Shown: positions 54,239 through 63,036, counted from the first letter of the stretch. The stretch is 64,000 nucleotides of DNA from an uncultured Mucilaginibacter sp. (GCF_946479965.1 NZ_CAMLHX010000012.1:29829-93828), one strand, 5' to 3'. Notes: generated by a model not told the origin, from the letters alone. Made by a program: numbers and translations.

Positions 54239-55906
54239 ATGAGTTTACCTATCATATTTTGTATTGACGACGATGCCCAGGTATTGAGGGCAATTACCCG
54301 CGATCTGAAAAGCCGTTACCGCGAGGGATATAGAATTTTAAGCACCACCAACATACAGGAGGCTCTGGATAGCCTGCTTGATTTGAACAACAAAGGTGAG
54401 AGCATCGCCCTCTTTATTTCTGACCAGCGCATGCCCGATATGCCTGGTGTAGATTTTCTGGCTAAAGCGCTTAAAATCTTCCCGGAAGCTAAACGTGTTT
54501 TGTTGACGGCTTATGCTGATAAGGATGCGGCCATCCAAGCCATCAACGCCGTTAAGCTGGACTATTATTTAATAAAGCCTTGGGATCCACCTGAGGAAAA
54601 GCTGTTCCCGGTTATTGACGACCTGCTGGATAACTGGCAATGCGATTATCATCCCGTGTTTAAAGGCATCAAAGTGATCGGCTACCAGTATTCCCAACGC
54701 TCGCACGAGATAAAGGATTTTTTGGCTGGCAACCTGGTGCCTTATCAATGGATGGACATACAGACCGAAAAAGAAGCCGAAAAGCTACTTCAGCACAACA
54801 ACCTTTCAACCAACGACCTGCCGGTGGTTTTTTTAGAGGACGGTAAATATCTGGTTAATCCCGGTATTGTAGAGATTGCCGACAGGATTGGTCTTAACCC
54901 ACAGATCCAAAGGCAGGATATTTATGATGTGGTGATTATAGGCGCTGGTCCCGCTGGTTTGGCGGCAGGTGTTTATGGTGCATCCGAAGGATTGAAAACG
55001 CTGCTGATAGAGCGCCGTGCACCGGGCGGACAGGCAGGTACCAGCTCGCGTATTGAAAATTACCTGGGCTTCCCGACAGGCCTGAGCGGTGCAGAACTAA
55101 CCCGGCGCGCCATGACACAGGCTGCGCGTTTAGGCACCGAGTTCCTTTCGCCGCAAACTGTAAGCTCCATACAGCATAAGGATGGCTACAAGCGCATCCA
55201 ATTGGAGGATGCGGAAGATATAGTTACCCGCAGCGTGGTAATCACCACAGGCGTTGATTACCGCAAACTGGAGACTCCCGGCATGAGCCAGTTTACCGGC
55301 GCAGGCATCTACTACGGCGCCGCCATGACTGAGGCTACCGCCTGCAAAGACAAAGAGGTGTACGTTGTTGGCGGCGGTAACTCGGCAGGGCAGGCGGCTA
55401 TGTACCTGTCTAAATTTGCTAAAAACGTTTACATCCTTATCCGCAAGGATAGTTTGGGTTATACCATGTCGGCTTATTTGATTGACCAGATTGCCGGGGA
55501 ATCTAATATTCACGTAATGCCTAAAACGGAGATCACCCAAGCATACGGCTCAGAGCGATTAGAGCATTTGGATATCCGCGACCTGGCAACGGGTGAGGTC
55601 ACCCAAAAAACAGCGGATGCGCTTTACATTTTTATAGGTGCCAAACCCTTTACCGACTGGCTGGGTATCGATATAATTAAAGACGACAAAGGCTTTATCG
55701 AGACCGGTCGCGACCTTAAGCTGAACACAGATTTTGATAAGATCTGGAAGCAAAAGCGCGACCCATACCTGCTGGAAACCAGCTGCCCGGGTGTGTTTGC
55801 CGCGGGCGATGTGCGTGCCGGGGCCATGAACCGGGTGGCATCTGCCGTGGGCGAGGGCTCAATGGCGATTAGTTTTGTACATAAATATTTAGCGGAGGTA
55901 AAATAA
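54239..55906 (+). CDS. Receiver / glutaredoxin-like / thioredoxin-reductase-like fusion flavoprotein
   Basis: 555 residues from the ATG at 54239. Residues 1-130 are a receiver domain (FCIDDDAQVL, acceptor Asp in LFISDQRMPDMPGVDF, LIKPWD). Residues 140-225 look like a glutaredoxin/thioredoxin fold (KVIGYQYSQRSHEIKDFLAG, cis-Pro in DLPVVFLEDGKY) but the CxxC position reads Ser-Gln-Arg-Ser. From about 232 it is a COG0492-type reductase: FAD motif IIGAGPAGLAAGVYGA, NADPH motif VVGGGNSAGQAA, and CPGVFAAGDVRAG at the end. The CATC dithiol of true thioredoxin reductases is missing (IYYGAAMTEATACKDKE instead). A phosphorylation-controlled flavoprotein oxidoreductase is inferred. Confidence 0.88.
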   Translation: MSLPIIFCIDDDAQVLRAITRDLKSRYREGYRILSTTNIQEALDSLLDLNNKGESIALFISDQRMPDMPGVDFLAKALKIFPEAKRVLLTAYADKDAAIQAINAVKLDYYLIKPWDPPEEKLFPVIDDLLDNWQCDYHPVFKGIKVIGYQYSQRSHEIKDFLAGNLVPYQWMDIQTEKEAEKLLQHNNLSTNDLPVVFLEDGKYLVNPGIVEIADRIGLNPQIQRQDIYDVVIIGAGPAGLAAGVYGASEGLKTLLIERRAPGGQAGTSSRIENYLGFPTGLSGAELTRRAMTQAARLGTEFLSPQTVSSIQHKDGYKRIQLEDAEDIVTRSVVITTGVDYRKLETPGMSQFTGAGIYYGAAMTEATACKDKEVYVVGGGNSAGQAAMYLSKFAKNVYILIRKDSLGYTMSAYLIDQIAGESNIHVMPKTEITQAYGSERLEHLDIRDLATGEVTQKTADALYIFIGAKPFTDWLGIDIIKDDKGFIETGRDLKLNTDFDKIWKQKRDPYLLETSCPGVFAAGDVRAGAMNRVASAVGEGSMAISFVHKYLAEVK

Positions 55907-56178
55907 TGGAACAACCCGAAGCATGCACACATATAACCAGCCTTACCGAATTGAAGGTGGCTGACGAACTGGTTTGCGAGATCTGCATAAAAAATCATGG
56001 CCGCTGGGTGCATTTGCGCACTTGCCAAACCTGCGGCGTAACCCTTTGCTGCGACGACTCGCCCATGAAACACATGACGGCCCACTACCACGAAACCAAG
56101 CACCCGGTTATCTCCTCTGCCCAGCCCGGCGAGCGGTGGTTATGGTGTTATCCGGATGAGGTGTTTGCGGAGTATTGA
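55906..56178 (+). CDS. UBP-type zinc-finger protein
   Basis: 90 residues that are almost entirely one UBP-type (ubiquitin-hydrolase) zinc finger: CTHI near the start, VCEICIKNHGRWVHLRTC in parts, CGVTLCCDD and HMTAHYHETKHPVI, closing with GERWLWCYPDEVFAEY. In eukaryotes the domain binds ubiquitin C-termini; bacterial stand-alone copies have unknown ligands. Its ATG overlaps the last base of the fusion flavoprotein stop (TAATG), so the two are translationally coupled and should act together. Confidence 0.92.
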   Translation: MEQPEACTHITSLTELKVADELVCEICIKNHGRWVHLRTCQTCGVTLCCDDSPMKHMTAHYHETKHPVISSAQPGERWLWCYPDEVFAEY

Positions 56179-56199
56179 GGCTGCATGCAAAAACGGGGT

Positions 56200-56409
56200 G
56201 TTGCAGAAAATATATGCAACATTTGCAACGCTTTGCAACACCCTTTTCTCCAACTACTTGGTTATTAGTTCATTAAATGGATCGCGTGTTTAAACATGCA
56301 ACACTTTGCAACACACTTATTCGTCAGGAAGTTTAGCTGTGGATTGCAGGTAAAGCTTTGACAATCAGTGTGCTGAAAAAGACTAAAAATCGCGTATCTG
56401 TTGCAACAG
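56200..56409. repeat. Intergenic TTGCAAC repeat element
   Basis: The 243-base gap 56179-56421 holds no gene. It has TGCAAC boxes at 56215, 56224 and 56234, a second pair at 56297 and 56307 (10 bases apart) and a last box at 56402 inside the perfect palindrome CTGTTGCAACAG (56398-56409). A TTGCAG stands at 56201. The layout mirrors the GTTCCA element at 37346-37584. Confidence 0.6.
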
Positions 56410-56421
56410 TTTTTTACGCTT

Positions 56422-57231
56422 TTATGCACTAAAACTCCCCGCAGGTACCACCTCCTCGCCCTTCCTCTCCCTCACCAACGGTCTCCCTTTCAACGCTTGT
56501 ACCAGCGTTAATGTCGCCAGCAAGCCGTATAGCAGCGCTACTAAAATAGTGAGCGTTGTGTTTTTTAACACGTAGAAGGATAGCAGCGGCAAAACCTGTA
56601 AGGCATGCATGCCTATAAAGTGCGCTACGCGACCGTCGCCAAATTTTTTGCTCCAGTTTAAAAAGGGCAGGCCTTTGCCCTGATCATCCGGACCGCCAAT
56701 GGTGTGGCGCATACGCGAACCCATCATCGCGCCCTCAAACGCGAACACTACAAACAGCAGAATGCCCAGGCGGATGCTCCACAGGTAGTAAAGGGGCAGT
56801 GCCGGGAAATCGCCCAGAAAGAAAAGCACGCCTACATAAGCGGTGTAAAGGGCAGATGCCGAGGAAGCAACCGCCATTAAAGTATACATAAAACGATAGA
56901 ACTTAGTGCTTACGTTGTAATGCGACATCTGCCCGCGGGCCGCCTGCCAGCCAATGTAAACGATCTCGAAACCTAACAGAATAATGTTGATCACATTGTA
57001 GGCCGTTACATTAAAACCGGTCAGATAGCGGACGAACCAAGCCATCGTCCACGCGTAAATAGTGATGGACAGGCCAAATTTGATAGGTTTGTGCCAGGCG
57101 TTAACGCCATTTACGCGCAGGCTGCCGGTGTACGATAAAACAATAAACGGCGCTGTTAACAGCAGGCATACCCAACCGAAGTAGTAAAGCGACGCGTCGC
57201 GCTGTGCAAGTGTTTCAAAAAAGCTGATCAT
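56422..57231 (-). CDS. Multi-pass membrane protein under TetR control
   Basis: 269 residues with about seven or eight hydrophobic segments, the N-terminus starting MISFFETLAQRDASLYYFG. Short charged loops include GSRMRHTIGGPDDQGKGL and a basic C-terminus (GRPLVRERKGEE). I do not recognise the family; a terminal motif for transport is not evident. It is preceded by a perfect palindrome identical in type to that in front of the tetR gene, so it is very likely repressed by that regulator. Confidence 0.75.
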   Translation of the reverse strand: MISFFETLAQRDASLYYFGWVCLLLTAPFIVLSYTGSLRVNGVNAWHKPIKFGLSITIYAWTMAWFVRYLTGFNVTAYNVINIILLGFEIVYIGWQAARGQMSHYNVSTKFYRFMYTLMAVASSASALYTAYVGVLFFLGDFPALPLYYLWSIRLGILLFVVFAFEGAMMGSRMRHTIGGPDDQGKGLPFLNWSKKFGDGRVAHFIGMHALQVLPLLSFYVLKNTTLTILVALLYGLLATLTLVQALKGRPLVRERKGEEVVPAGSFSA

Positions 57232-57280
57232 GATTTCTAAATTTTATGGTGATTAATTAATGTTGTTGATCTATGTTTAT

Positions 57281-57301
57281 TTAATGAACAATGTTCATTA
57301 A
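57281..57301. promoter_or_regulatory. TetR operator upstream of the membrane-protein gene
   Basis: TTAATGAACA (57281-57290), one central base, then its exact reverse complement (57292-57301): a perfect 21-base palindrome, 50 bases before the start of the 56422-57231 gene and shared core ATGAACA with the site before tetR. Confidence 0.75.
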
Positions 57302-57315
57302 TATGGTAAATTTTT

Positions 57316-57933
57316 TTATCGTCGTTCTATCATTTTAACAAAAGCCTCAAAAGCACGGGGTACCATGGTTTCGGGCTGGTGCAGGTTTACGCCTTTTATA
57401 CGGTCGCGGATGTGGAGGGCACACATGCCGTGTACGGTGCTCCATATCATAAACGATGCCGCCTCGGGCTCCAGGCCGCTAAAATAGCCGGCTTCAATGC
57501 ATTGCGTAACCGTGGTTTTTAACACATCAAAGGCGTTGGCGCCTTCGGGCCAGTCGGTCTTGTCATGCGCCTCTAAATAATCCATCGGGGCACGCAAACT
57601 GAACATCAGATCGTACATATCCGGGTTATTTAAGGCGAAATTGATGTAAACCCTGCCCAAAGCCTTTAGCCGCTCCATTGGGTCGGCAACATTAAACAGG
57701 ATGTTCATTTCGGCACTCATCTGGATAAAGCCCAGGGTATGCAGCTCGTGCAGTATGTCGTTCTTGTCTTTAAAATAAACATACACTGTGCCCACACTGT
57801 AGCTAATCGCATCGGCAATATTGCGGATGGTGGTTTGCTCAATGCCCTTCTCCACAAAAAGCTTTTTTGCTCCCTGTAGTATCATCGCTTTCAGATCTTC
57901 CTTTTCTTTTGCTTTGCGTTCGGCTGTTCCCAT
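57316..57933 (-). CDS. TetR/AcrR-family transcriptional regulator
   Basis: 205 residues from the ATG at 57933. The N-terminal helix-turn-helix is canonical: LFVEKGIEQTTIRNIADAIS and VGTVYVYFKDKNDILHEL. The ligand domain contains Trp- and Met-rich helices (FMIWSTVHGMCALHI). ATG 57948 is possible but lies inside the likely -7 box, so 57933 is preferred. Palindromic sites before this gene and before the downstream membrane-protein gene point to autorepression and repression of that gene. Confidence 0.9.
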   Translation of the reverse strand: MGTAERKAKEKEDLKAMILQGAKKLFVEKGIEQTTIRNIADAISYSVGTVYVYFKDKNDILHELHTLGFIQMSAEMNILFNVADPMERLKALGRVYINFALNNPDMYDLMFSLRAPMDYLEAHDKTDWPEGANAFDVLKTTVTQCIEAGYFSGLEPEAASFMIWSTVHGMCALHIRDRIKGVNLHQPETMVPRAFEAFVKMIERR

Positions 57934-57945
57934 TGTATTACAATG

Positions 57946-57968
57946 CAAATAAAATGAACATTGTTCAA
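57946..57968 (-). promoter_or_regulatory. tetR promoter and overlapping operator
   Basis: ATGAACA (57954-57960), one base, and TGTTCA(A) (57962-57968) form the second copy of the palindrome. On the - strand it is followed directly by TTTATTTG (57946-57953), one mismatch from the -7 consensus. Bound repressor would block this promoter. Confidence 0.6.
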
Positions 57969-58021
57969 AAAAGCAAATTTTTTATTTATTTGGTGCCGAG
58001 GTGATTCCCATCCGATGTAAA

Positions 58022-58756
58022 CTAACGCATCGCCTTCAATGATTTCCCCGATAATATAATTGCCGAACTATCTGCTATACTTAAATTGGTTTTATCCGCA
58101 TAACCATGGCCGATATCTAACAGGGTGTAGTCTTTTAATGTAGCCGAAACGTTTTTAAAATGAATGTTTTTTGAACCTGTAAGCTCCGGAGAAATGTTGA
58201 ATAACACCTGACTGGAATCTGACTGGTTAATATTTATTGAATTAATGGTCCGGTTAATACTCTCTATGGCTATCCTGGATTTGCCGCCGACATTGATATT
58301 GATCTGGGGTTGATCCAGCCCCTGCAACAAAAGCTTAGTATTAGTGCCGTTAATCGATAATAATTGCGGAGCAAAGATACGTACCAGTGTCAGGCGGCCC
58401 ATCCAGCTACGTTCTCCTGGGCTTTTGTCGTCTTTAGGAAAATTTATGTAAAGCGTATCGTTACTTACATGTGTGGTAAAGGTTACATCCTTTTTGTATT
58501 CGCGCCAATCGCTTAAAACCCGAACTGATGATTTTTTATTCTGCTCAAAAGCGATATTGGTGATATTACCCCCATCAATTTTTAAATGTTTAAAGGGTTG
58601 CTCTAACACATGGTTGTAGTTCCAATACAGGTCGCTTTTGTCGATTTTATTATAAACATTCTTTAGCACCAGGTTTGATGCAAATACCCCTAAAACCATC
58701 AATACAAATACACCGGTAATTATAATAGTGCTTATTTTGAGTTCCTTAATCTTCAT
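58022..58756 (-). CDS. Membrane-anchored exported beta-helix-like protein (GIN-domain-like)
   Basis: 244 residues. One N-terminal membrane helix (about 11-31), then a beta-rich domain with repeating short strands (FKHLKIDGGNITNIAFEQ, INGTNTKLLLQGLDQ, INININVGGKS-type, SSAIILSGKSL). This resembles the putative auto-transporter adhesin head GIN/DUF2807 fold common in Bacteroidota, judged by eye. Its start overlaps the GntR gene by 11 bases, placing it as the last gene of the GntR/ABC operon. Confidence 0.7.
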   Translation of the reverse strand: MKIKELKISTIIITGVFVLMVLGVFASNLVLKNVYNKIDKSDLYWNYNHVLEQPFKHLKIDGGNITNIAFEQNKKSSVRVLSDWREYKKDVTFTTHVSNDTLYINFPKDDKSPGERSWMGRLTLVRIFAPQLLSINGTNTKLLLQGLDQPQININVGGKSRIAIESINRTINSININQSDSSQVLFNISPELTGSKNIHFKNVSATLKDYTLLDIGHGYADKTNLSIADSSAIILSGKSLKAMR

Positions 58757-59135
58757 TTTTTTGTTCTTTAAAATTTTCTTCGATAAATTTCTTGTATCTC
58801 ATTTCAATTTCTTCAAGCGGAATTTCCAACAAATACATGCTGCGCAAAAACACCGGCAGTTCGTTTTCCAGGAACCGCTCTTTTTTAAAATTCCTCACCT
58901 TCTCCATGGCCCGGCCATCCACAAAATAACCCACTCCGCGTTTATTGGTAATTATTTCGCGCTGCTGTAAAAAGTCGTACGCCCTTTGCACGGTGTTCGG
59001 ATTTACTTCCATCATCACAGCCAAATCGCGGATACTGATGATCTTGCTCTCCAAATCCCACTGTTTACGTAAAATTTGCTCGCAAGCGTATTCTGCTATC
59101 TGTAAGTATATTGCCTGGTTCTCTCTAAAATCCAT
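58746..59135 (-). CDS. YtrA-type GntR-family regulator
   Basis: 129 residues. The winged helix is canonical: IRDLAVMMEVNPNTVQRAYDFLQQREIITNKRG-type pattern, with a short C-terminal dimer helix and no large ligand domain, the layout of the YtrA subfamily. These regulators control ABC transporter operons in their own locus. The ATG overlaps the preceding permease stop by one base (TAATG). An inverted repeat fitting YtrA sites lies at the operon front. Confidence 0.92.
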   Translation of the reverse strand: MDFRENQAIYLQIAEYACEQILRKQWDLESKIISIRDLAVMMEVNPNTVQRAYDFLQQREIITNKRGVGYFVDGRAMEKVRNFKKERFLENELPVFLRSMYLLEIPLEEIEMRYKKFIEENFKEQKNED

Positions 59136-59932
59136 TAAATTTCTTTTTCCTTAAGTCTGATGAATGCTGTTAGCCATAACGTGATAGGCAAAATATAATT
59201 TATAAATGCATCAAAAACAAGTGCCGCTGTATATGGGAGACCAATAACCCCAATTTCTGATTTTACCTTGATCAATACATTTTTGTAAGGAAAAGCCACG
59301 TCTACGTTAGAAAATAGAATGTTCGCCACTAATAAATTCAGCCCGTAAACCGCGCCTAAGATCCCGCAAACTACCAAAGCAACTTTTACTATGGCTACGC
59401 GGTTAAAGTACAACGAACCCACCAGCATTGCCCCGGCAAAATTTACCCATATGGTTATTACTCTTTCTACTACGCGGTTATTTGTGAAAGAGTAGAGATA
59501 AACATGATCATAAAGCCGTTGATAAAGCGGATTGCCCTTATCCAACCCATTGTGGTAGGCGGTTACGAAGCTATAATCTACCAATCTGAAGAAACCTAAA
59601 AAGATGATCAGGAAAAAAAAGCCGGCAATTAAAATTCCGCAAAGCCATTTTTCCAACGCTGAAGCCGGTAAGGTTAAATAAGCCGCGCCGCCGGCGTTGG
59701 TGTTAAAATATCCAAATACAAAGGAAGACAGAACAGTTCCCCCGCCGACCAAGCCCCATACAAAAGAAAGATTTTGCGCGGCACTATAATCAATTGCGTA
59801 CACCGCTGCCGCATAGAGTATAAAAGTAAAGCAAAGTATAAACCCCATAAGCCCGGCAATATGTATTGGGCGCTCCAGAATGGTTTTTTTTAACAGCAGG
59901 CTAAATCGGTTTAGGTTTAATATGTCATTCAT
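59135..59932 (-). CDS. ABC-transporter membrane subunit
   Basis: 265 residues with about six hydrophobic segments and no cytosolic domain. I do not recognise the exact family; its position between the ATPase (10 bases upstream) and the GntR regulator (1-base overlap) indicates the permease of this ABC system. The loop FNTNAGGAAYLTLPASALEKW, about 75-95, is conserved-looking in such Bacteroidota ABC permeases. Confidence 0.78.
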   Translation of the reverse strand: MNDILNLNRFSLLLKKTILERPIHIAGLMGFILCFTFILYAAAVYAIDYSAAQNLSFVWGLVGGGTVLSSFVFGYFNTNAGGAAYLTLPASALEKWLCGILIAGFFFLIIFLGFFRLVDYSFVTAYHNGLDKGNPLYQRLYDHVYLYSFTNNRVVERVITIWVNFAGAMLVGSLYFNRVAIVKVALVVCGILGAVYGLNLLVANILFSNVDVAFPYKNVLIKVKSEIGVIGLPYTAALVFDAFINYILPITLWLTAFIRLKEKEI

Positions 59933-59941
59933 AATACAACT

Positions 59942-60781
59942 TTAATTGGATGGAAATAATTGTTTAGCCATTGCCTGGTTTTCTGTTACGCCGTTAAAAA
60001 AGTGTTCCAGATTAAGTGCGGAATCCTCGCCGTTAATATTCTCTACAATAACGGATATTCCCCGCAGCATTTTTTCGGAATAAAGCACTTTTACATCTTT
60101 AGGAATTTCTGAAACGGTTTTAAAGCACACCTTATCAGCTATGTTATTTATGGAAGAATGTAGCAGCAGTTTACCGTTATCAACTATTATTACCTGATCT
60201 ATCATGTTCTCCAGGTCGCGGATCTGGTGCGTAGACATAAAAATGATCCGGTCCTCATTCATTACAGAAGCTATCAATTTTCTGAATTGCGCTTTTGATG
60301 GGATATCAAGCCCGTTAGTAGGCTCATCCAGTAATAATATTTGAGTGTTACAGGCCAGCGCGAAGGCGATGACGAACTTTTTTTGCTGACCAAAAGAGAG
60401 TTTATTGAGTTTACCACCAACATCAACACCGAGCTCCTGCAAGTATTTATAAAAGTTGGCACTATCAAATAAAGGATAGAATGGCGCGAAAAGGCTTTGA
60501 TATTGTTTGATGGTTAGGGGCGGTACATAAACGTCTTCGGCTATATAATAGATGGTTTGCAAAAAAGAGGGCTTCCGACTTTTGGGCGACATGCCGTTAA
60601 CCGTAACGCTGCCATGAACCGGGAACAATGTGCCTACCATGTTTTTAAGCAGGGTAGATTTGCCCGCTCCGTTTTTCCCCAACAAACCGTAGATACTTCC
60701 GCTTTTTATAGATAGCGTTAAATTCTCGTATAGCAGTTTTTTGCTCGAATAACCAAAAGACAAATTGTTAAATTGTATCAT
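59942..60781 (-). CDS. ABC-transporter ATP-binding protein
   Basis: 279 residues. Walker A is GLLGKNGAGKSTLLKNM, the signature motif is KLSFGQQKKF, Walker B is ILLLDEPTNGLD, and the switch His is in IIFMSTHQIRDL. The C-terminal extension of about 60 residues is normal for this export group. First gene of the operon ATPase-permease-GntR-exported protein. It probably exports a peptide or lipid stress compound, as YtrABC-type systems are induced by envelope antibiotics. Confidence 0.93.
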   Translation of the reverse strand: MIQFNNLSFGYSSKKLLYENLTLSIKSGSIYGLLGKNGAGKSTLLKNMVGTLFPVHGSVTVNGMSPKSRKPSFLQTIYYIAEDVYVPPLTIKQYQSLFAPFYPLFDSANFYKYLQELGVDVGGKLNKLSFGQQKKFVIAFALACNTQILLLDEPTNGLDIPSKAQFRKLIASVMNEDRIIFMSTHQIRDLENMIDQVIIVDNGKLLLHSSINNIADKVCFKTVSEIPKDVKVLYSEKMLRGISVIVENINGEDSALNLEHFFNGVTENQAMAKQLFPSN

Positions 60782-60806
60782 AGTGTATTAGTTAAGTAGT
60801 ACACTA
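60781..60806. promoter_or_regulatory. YtrA-type GntR operator
   Basis: TAGTGTA (60781-60787) and TACACTA (60800-60806) form a perfect inverted repeat with a 12-base spacer, touching the ATPase start codon. The published Bacillus YtrA consensus, AGTGTA and TACACT about 13 bases apart, is nearly the same. Confidence 0.7.
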
Positions 60807-60894
60807 CAAATGTGAATTTAATAAATCTTAAATCCAAATATTATTTATTTTTTTATCTCATCGCCCTATAGTTTTACGACTCTATTTAGAGCAG

Positions 60895-62202
60895 CTAAAA
60901 AGCCTCGTTCAGCCCCAGAAAAAATCCCCGGGCGCCGTACCTGCCCCAGGCATAATCCAGGCATAGGTTGGTGCGGGTGGCTTTGTTAAACAAAACCCGC
61001 AGGCCACCGCCATAACCCGGCTGCCAATGTTCAAATAGTTTAGCGCCTGCTTCGTCGTTAGCGGTTTGCATGTTTAAAAAGGCAACACCGCTCAAAAATT
61101 TATTATTGGTAATGGGGAAGCGGTACTCAACTTCGGAGTAGTTGTATTGCGTACCTTTAAAATAGGCGGTAGTATAACCCCGCCCGCTGCGGAACCCGGC
61201 ATCTTTTGCCGTACCCGGCAACTCAAGGTAAGGCACCGCTCCGCTTAACAGGTACGATCCCCAATTCCAAAAGGCTATAACATGCTCAGGATGGTTGGTT
61301 GACAGACTGAAATACTTGCGAAAATCTGTAGTGAACTGCAGCGCGTTCCTGCTGCTGCCCATCCAGCTTTGGTTGGCGCGGAAGCCGGCGTCTACATAAA
61401 GGCCTTTATAGGGCCGGTTCAAATTATCGCGCGTGGTGTACTGAACATTAAATAACAAGGCATTGGCGGTATACCGGTCTCGCGCAAAGCCATAGCGGTC
61501 GCTATAAATATTGTAAGGTGTTGGGTTATTGCCCGCGGCACCTTCATCAATATTGCGGCGGATATCAAACGATACACCGGCACCAACAAAAAGGCCCTTA
61601 TCAATTTCCTTATATACCTTTTCTCTAAAGTTGAAGTAGAGCGAGTGGAGTGCCCGGCCCTTACGGTTGGCATTAGCCAGTACCTGGTCGGCAGCGTTAC
61701 CTGTTGCCGGGGGCTGTCCAATACCCAGGCCAAAATCGGGCGTTACGGTTTTGGCCACCACCAAGTTACCCTGCAGGTTCCACTTATTGCCGGGGGTGTA
61801 AATGTTATGGTTGATATAAAAATAAATGATGCCCTTGGTTGTGACAGAGGCCGACGTGGCCGCTACCGACATAAGCGTGTTAGGATCAGTCCCCAATTTA
61901 AGACCGGCGACGGCTTTGATGCCTATTTGTGCGCCAATACTGGGGTTGGCCGCCACATTTGGGATGATAGTAATGCCCGATCGCTTTTTTAAGGGGTCGG
62001 GTTTTTGTCGCGGGCGAAAAATATCCTGGACAAGGTCGCCTACATCATACTGCCCCGAGAGTGATTCAACCGGTTGTGCTGTTTTGTGTAGCGAATCGGT
62101 TTTGAGCGAATCAACCGGTAGAGTTTGCGCTTTGCTGTAACTATAGCAGATTACACATGCTGCTATCAGTATAATTTGCCTTAAATGATATTTCAACTTC
62201 AT
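60895..62202 (-). CDS. Omp85/BamA-like outer-membrane beta-barrel protein
   Basis: 435 residues. Signal peptide (about 1-25, ending SKAQ). No POTRA domain is visible; residues 60-435 form a sixteen-strand-type barrel with repeats ending in aromatics (NYNLQGNLVVAKTVTPDFG-type strands), the conserved GYGGGLRVLFNKATRTNLCLDYAWGR and a C-terminal Phe (LGLNEAF). It resembles the BamA/TamA C-terminal barrel alone, a class common in Bacteroidota, of uncertain role in outer-membrane biogenesis or transport. Confidence 0.85.
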   Translation of the reverse strand: MKLKYHLRQIILIAACVICYSYSKAQTLPVDSLKTDSLHKTAQPVESLSGQYDVGDLVQDIFRPRQKPDPLKKRSGITIIPNVAANPSIGAQIGIKAVAGLKLGTDPNTLMSVAATSASVTTKGIIYFYINHNIYTPGNKWNLQGNLVVAKTVTPDFGLGIGQPPATGNAADQVLANANRKGRALHSLYFNFREKVYKEIDKGLFVGAGVSFDIRRNIDEGAAGNNPTPYNIYSDRYGFARDRYTANALLFNVQYTTRDNLNRPYKGLYVDAGFRANQSWMGSSRNALQFTTDFRKYFSLSTNHPEHVIAFWNWGSYLLSGAVPYLELPGTAKDAGFRSGRGYTTAYFKGTQYNYSEVEYRFPITNNKFLSGVAFLNMQTANDEAGAKLFEHWQPGYGGGLRVLFNKATRTNLCLDYAWGRYGARGFFLGLNEAF

Positions 62203-62417
62203 CCCGGTGTTGTATAGCCTTTAAACTGTCCGTTTAAAACCATCCTTGCTACACAATGTTTTCTTTGATGATGACTGTGAGCGGGGTTTGTCAGCATATC
62301 TCCTTAGCAATCACCACATTCATCCACGCATTCAATTAAAAAAGTATCATTTAAATTAACCCAACAAGCATTTTTGGCAACTTATTTGTTACGTACAATA
62401 AAAACATAACAAATACC

Positions 62418-62978
62418 ATGAAGAAGCTCAGTTTAATTTTACTCACAGCAAGCTTGGCTTGGATAGTCCAAACCGCAGAAGCTCAATCTCTGGATACTAC
62501 AAAAAATAAAGTCGAAGTTAAAAAGAAGGTTAAGGAAAAGGCCGACGGGACCACCGTAACCAAAGTTAAAATGACGGGCAAAGGCACGCCTGCTGCATTA
62601 AAAGATCCTGCAGGTAACGCTACAAGCAGTCCATCAGAAGCAAAACCGGCACCTGTAGTGGTAGCCCCACAACCGGCACCGGTCCCTTCGGTAGTGGTGG
62701 TACGTGATACCGTACATCACACAGTTGAGGTTCCGGTTCCTGTAACGGTACATGATACCGTACAGCGGGCCCCTAAAACTACAACTACTGAAATAACTAC
62801 AACTACTGAAACCAAGCCGGTTGCTGTGAAAGCTGCAACTACCCGTAAAGTTTCGGCAACCAGAACAGCGGCGCGTAAACCAGCGTATCGTAAAACTGCC
62901 ACCAGAACAACTGTGGCTGCGCCGGCACCGGCTGGTAAAACCACTACTACAACAACTACAATTAAGAAAACTGAATAA
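62418..62978 (+). CDS. Exported Thr/Lys-rich low-complexity protein
   Basis: 186 residues. Signal peptide (about 1-22, ending AEAQ), a charged Lys segment (KNKVEVKKKVKEKADG), then Pro/Val repeats (VVAPQPAPVP, HHTVEVPVPVTVHDTV with DTV repeated), ending in Thr-rich (TTTTEITTTTETK, TTTTTTIKKTE) and Arg/Lys/Ala tails. I do not recognise it. It is probably a periplasmic or wall-associated structural protein. A strong terminator follows. Confidence 0.6.
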   Translation: MKKLSLILLTASLAWIVQTAEAQSLDTTKNKVEVKKKVKEKADGTTVTKVKMTGKGTPAALKDPAGNATSSPSEAKPAPVVVAPQPAPVPSVVVVRDTVHHTVEVPVPVTVHDTVQRAPKTTTTEITTTTETKPVAVKAATTRKVSATRTAARKPAYRKTATRTTVAAPAPAGKTTTTTTTIKKTE

Positions 62979-63036
62979 TATTATTTAGTTAAACGTCGCA
63001 TTTCTGGATGTTATAATTCAATTTCAGAAAGGTACA

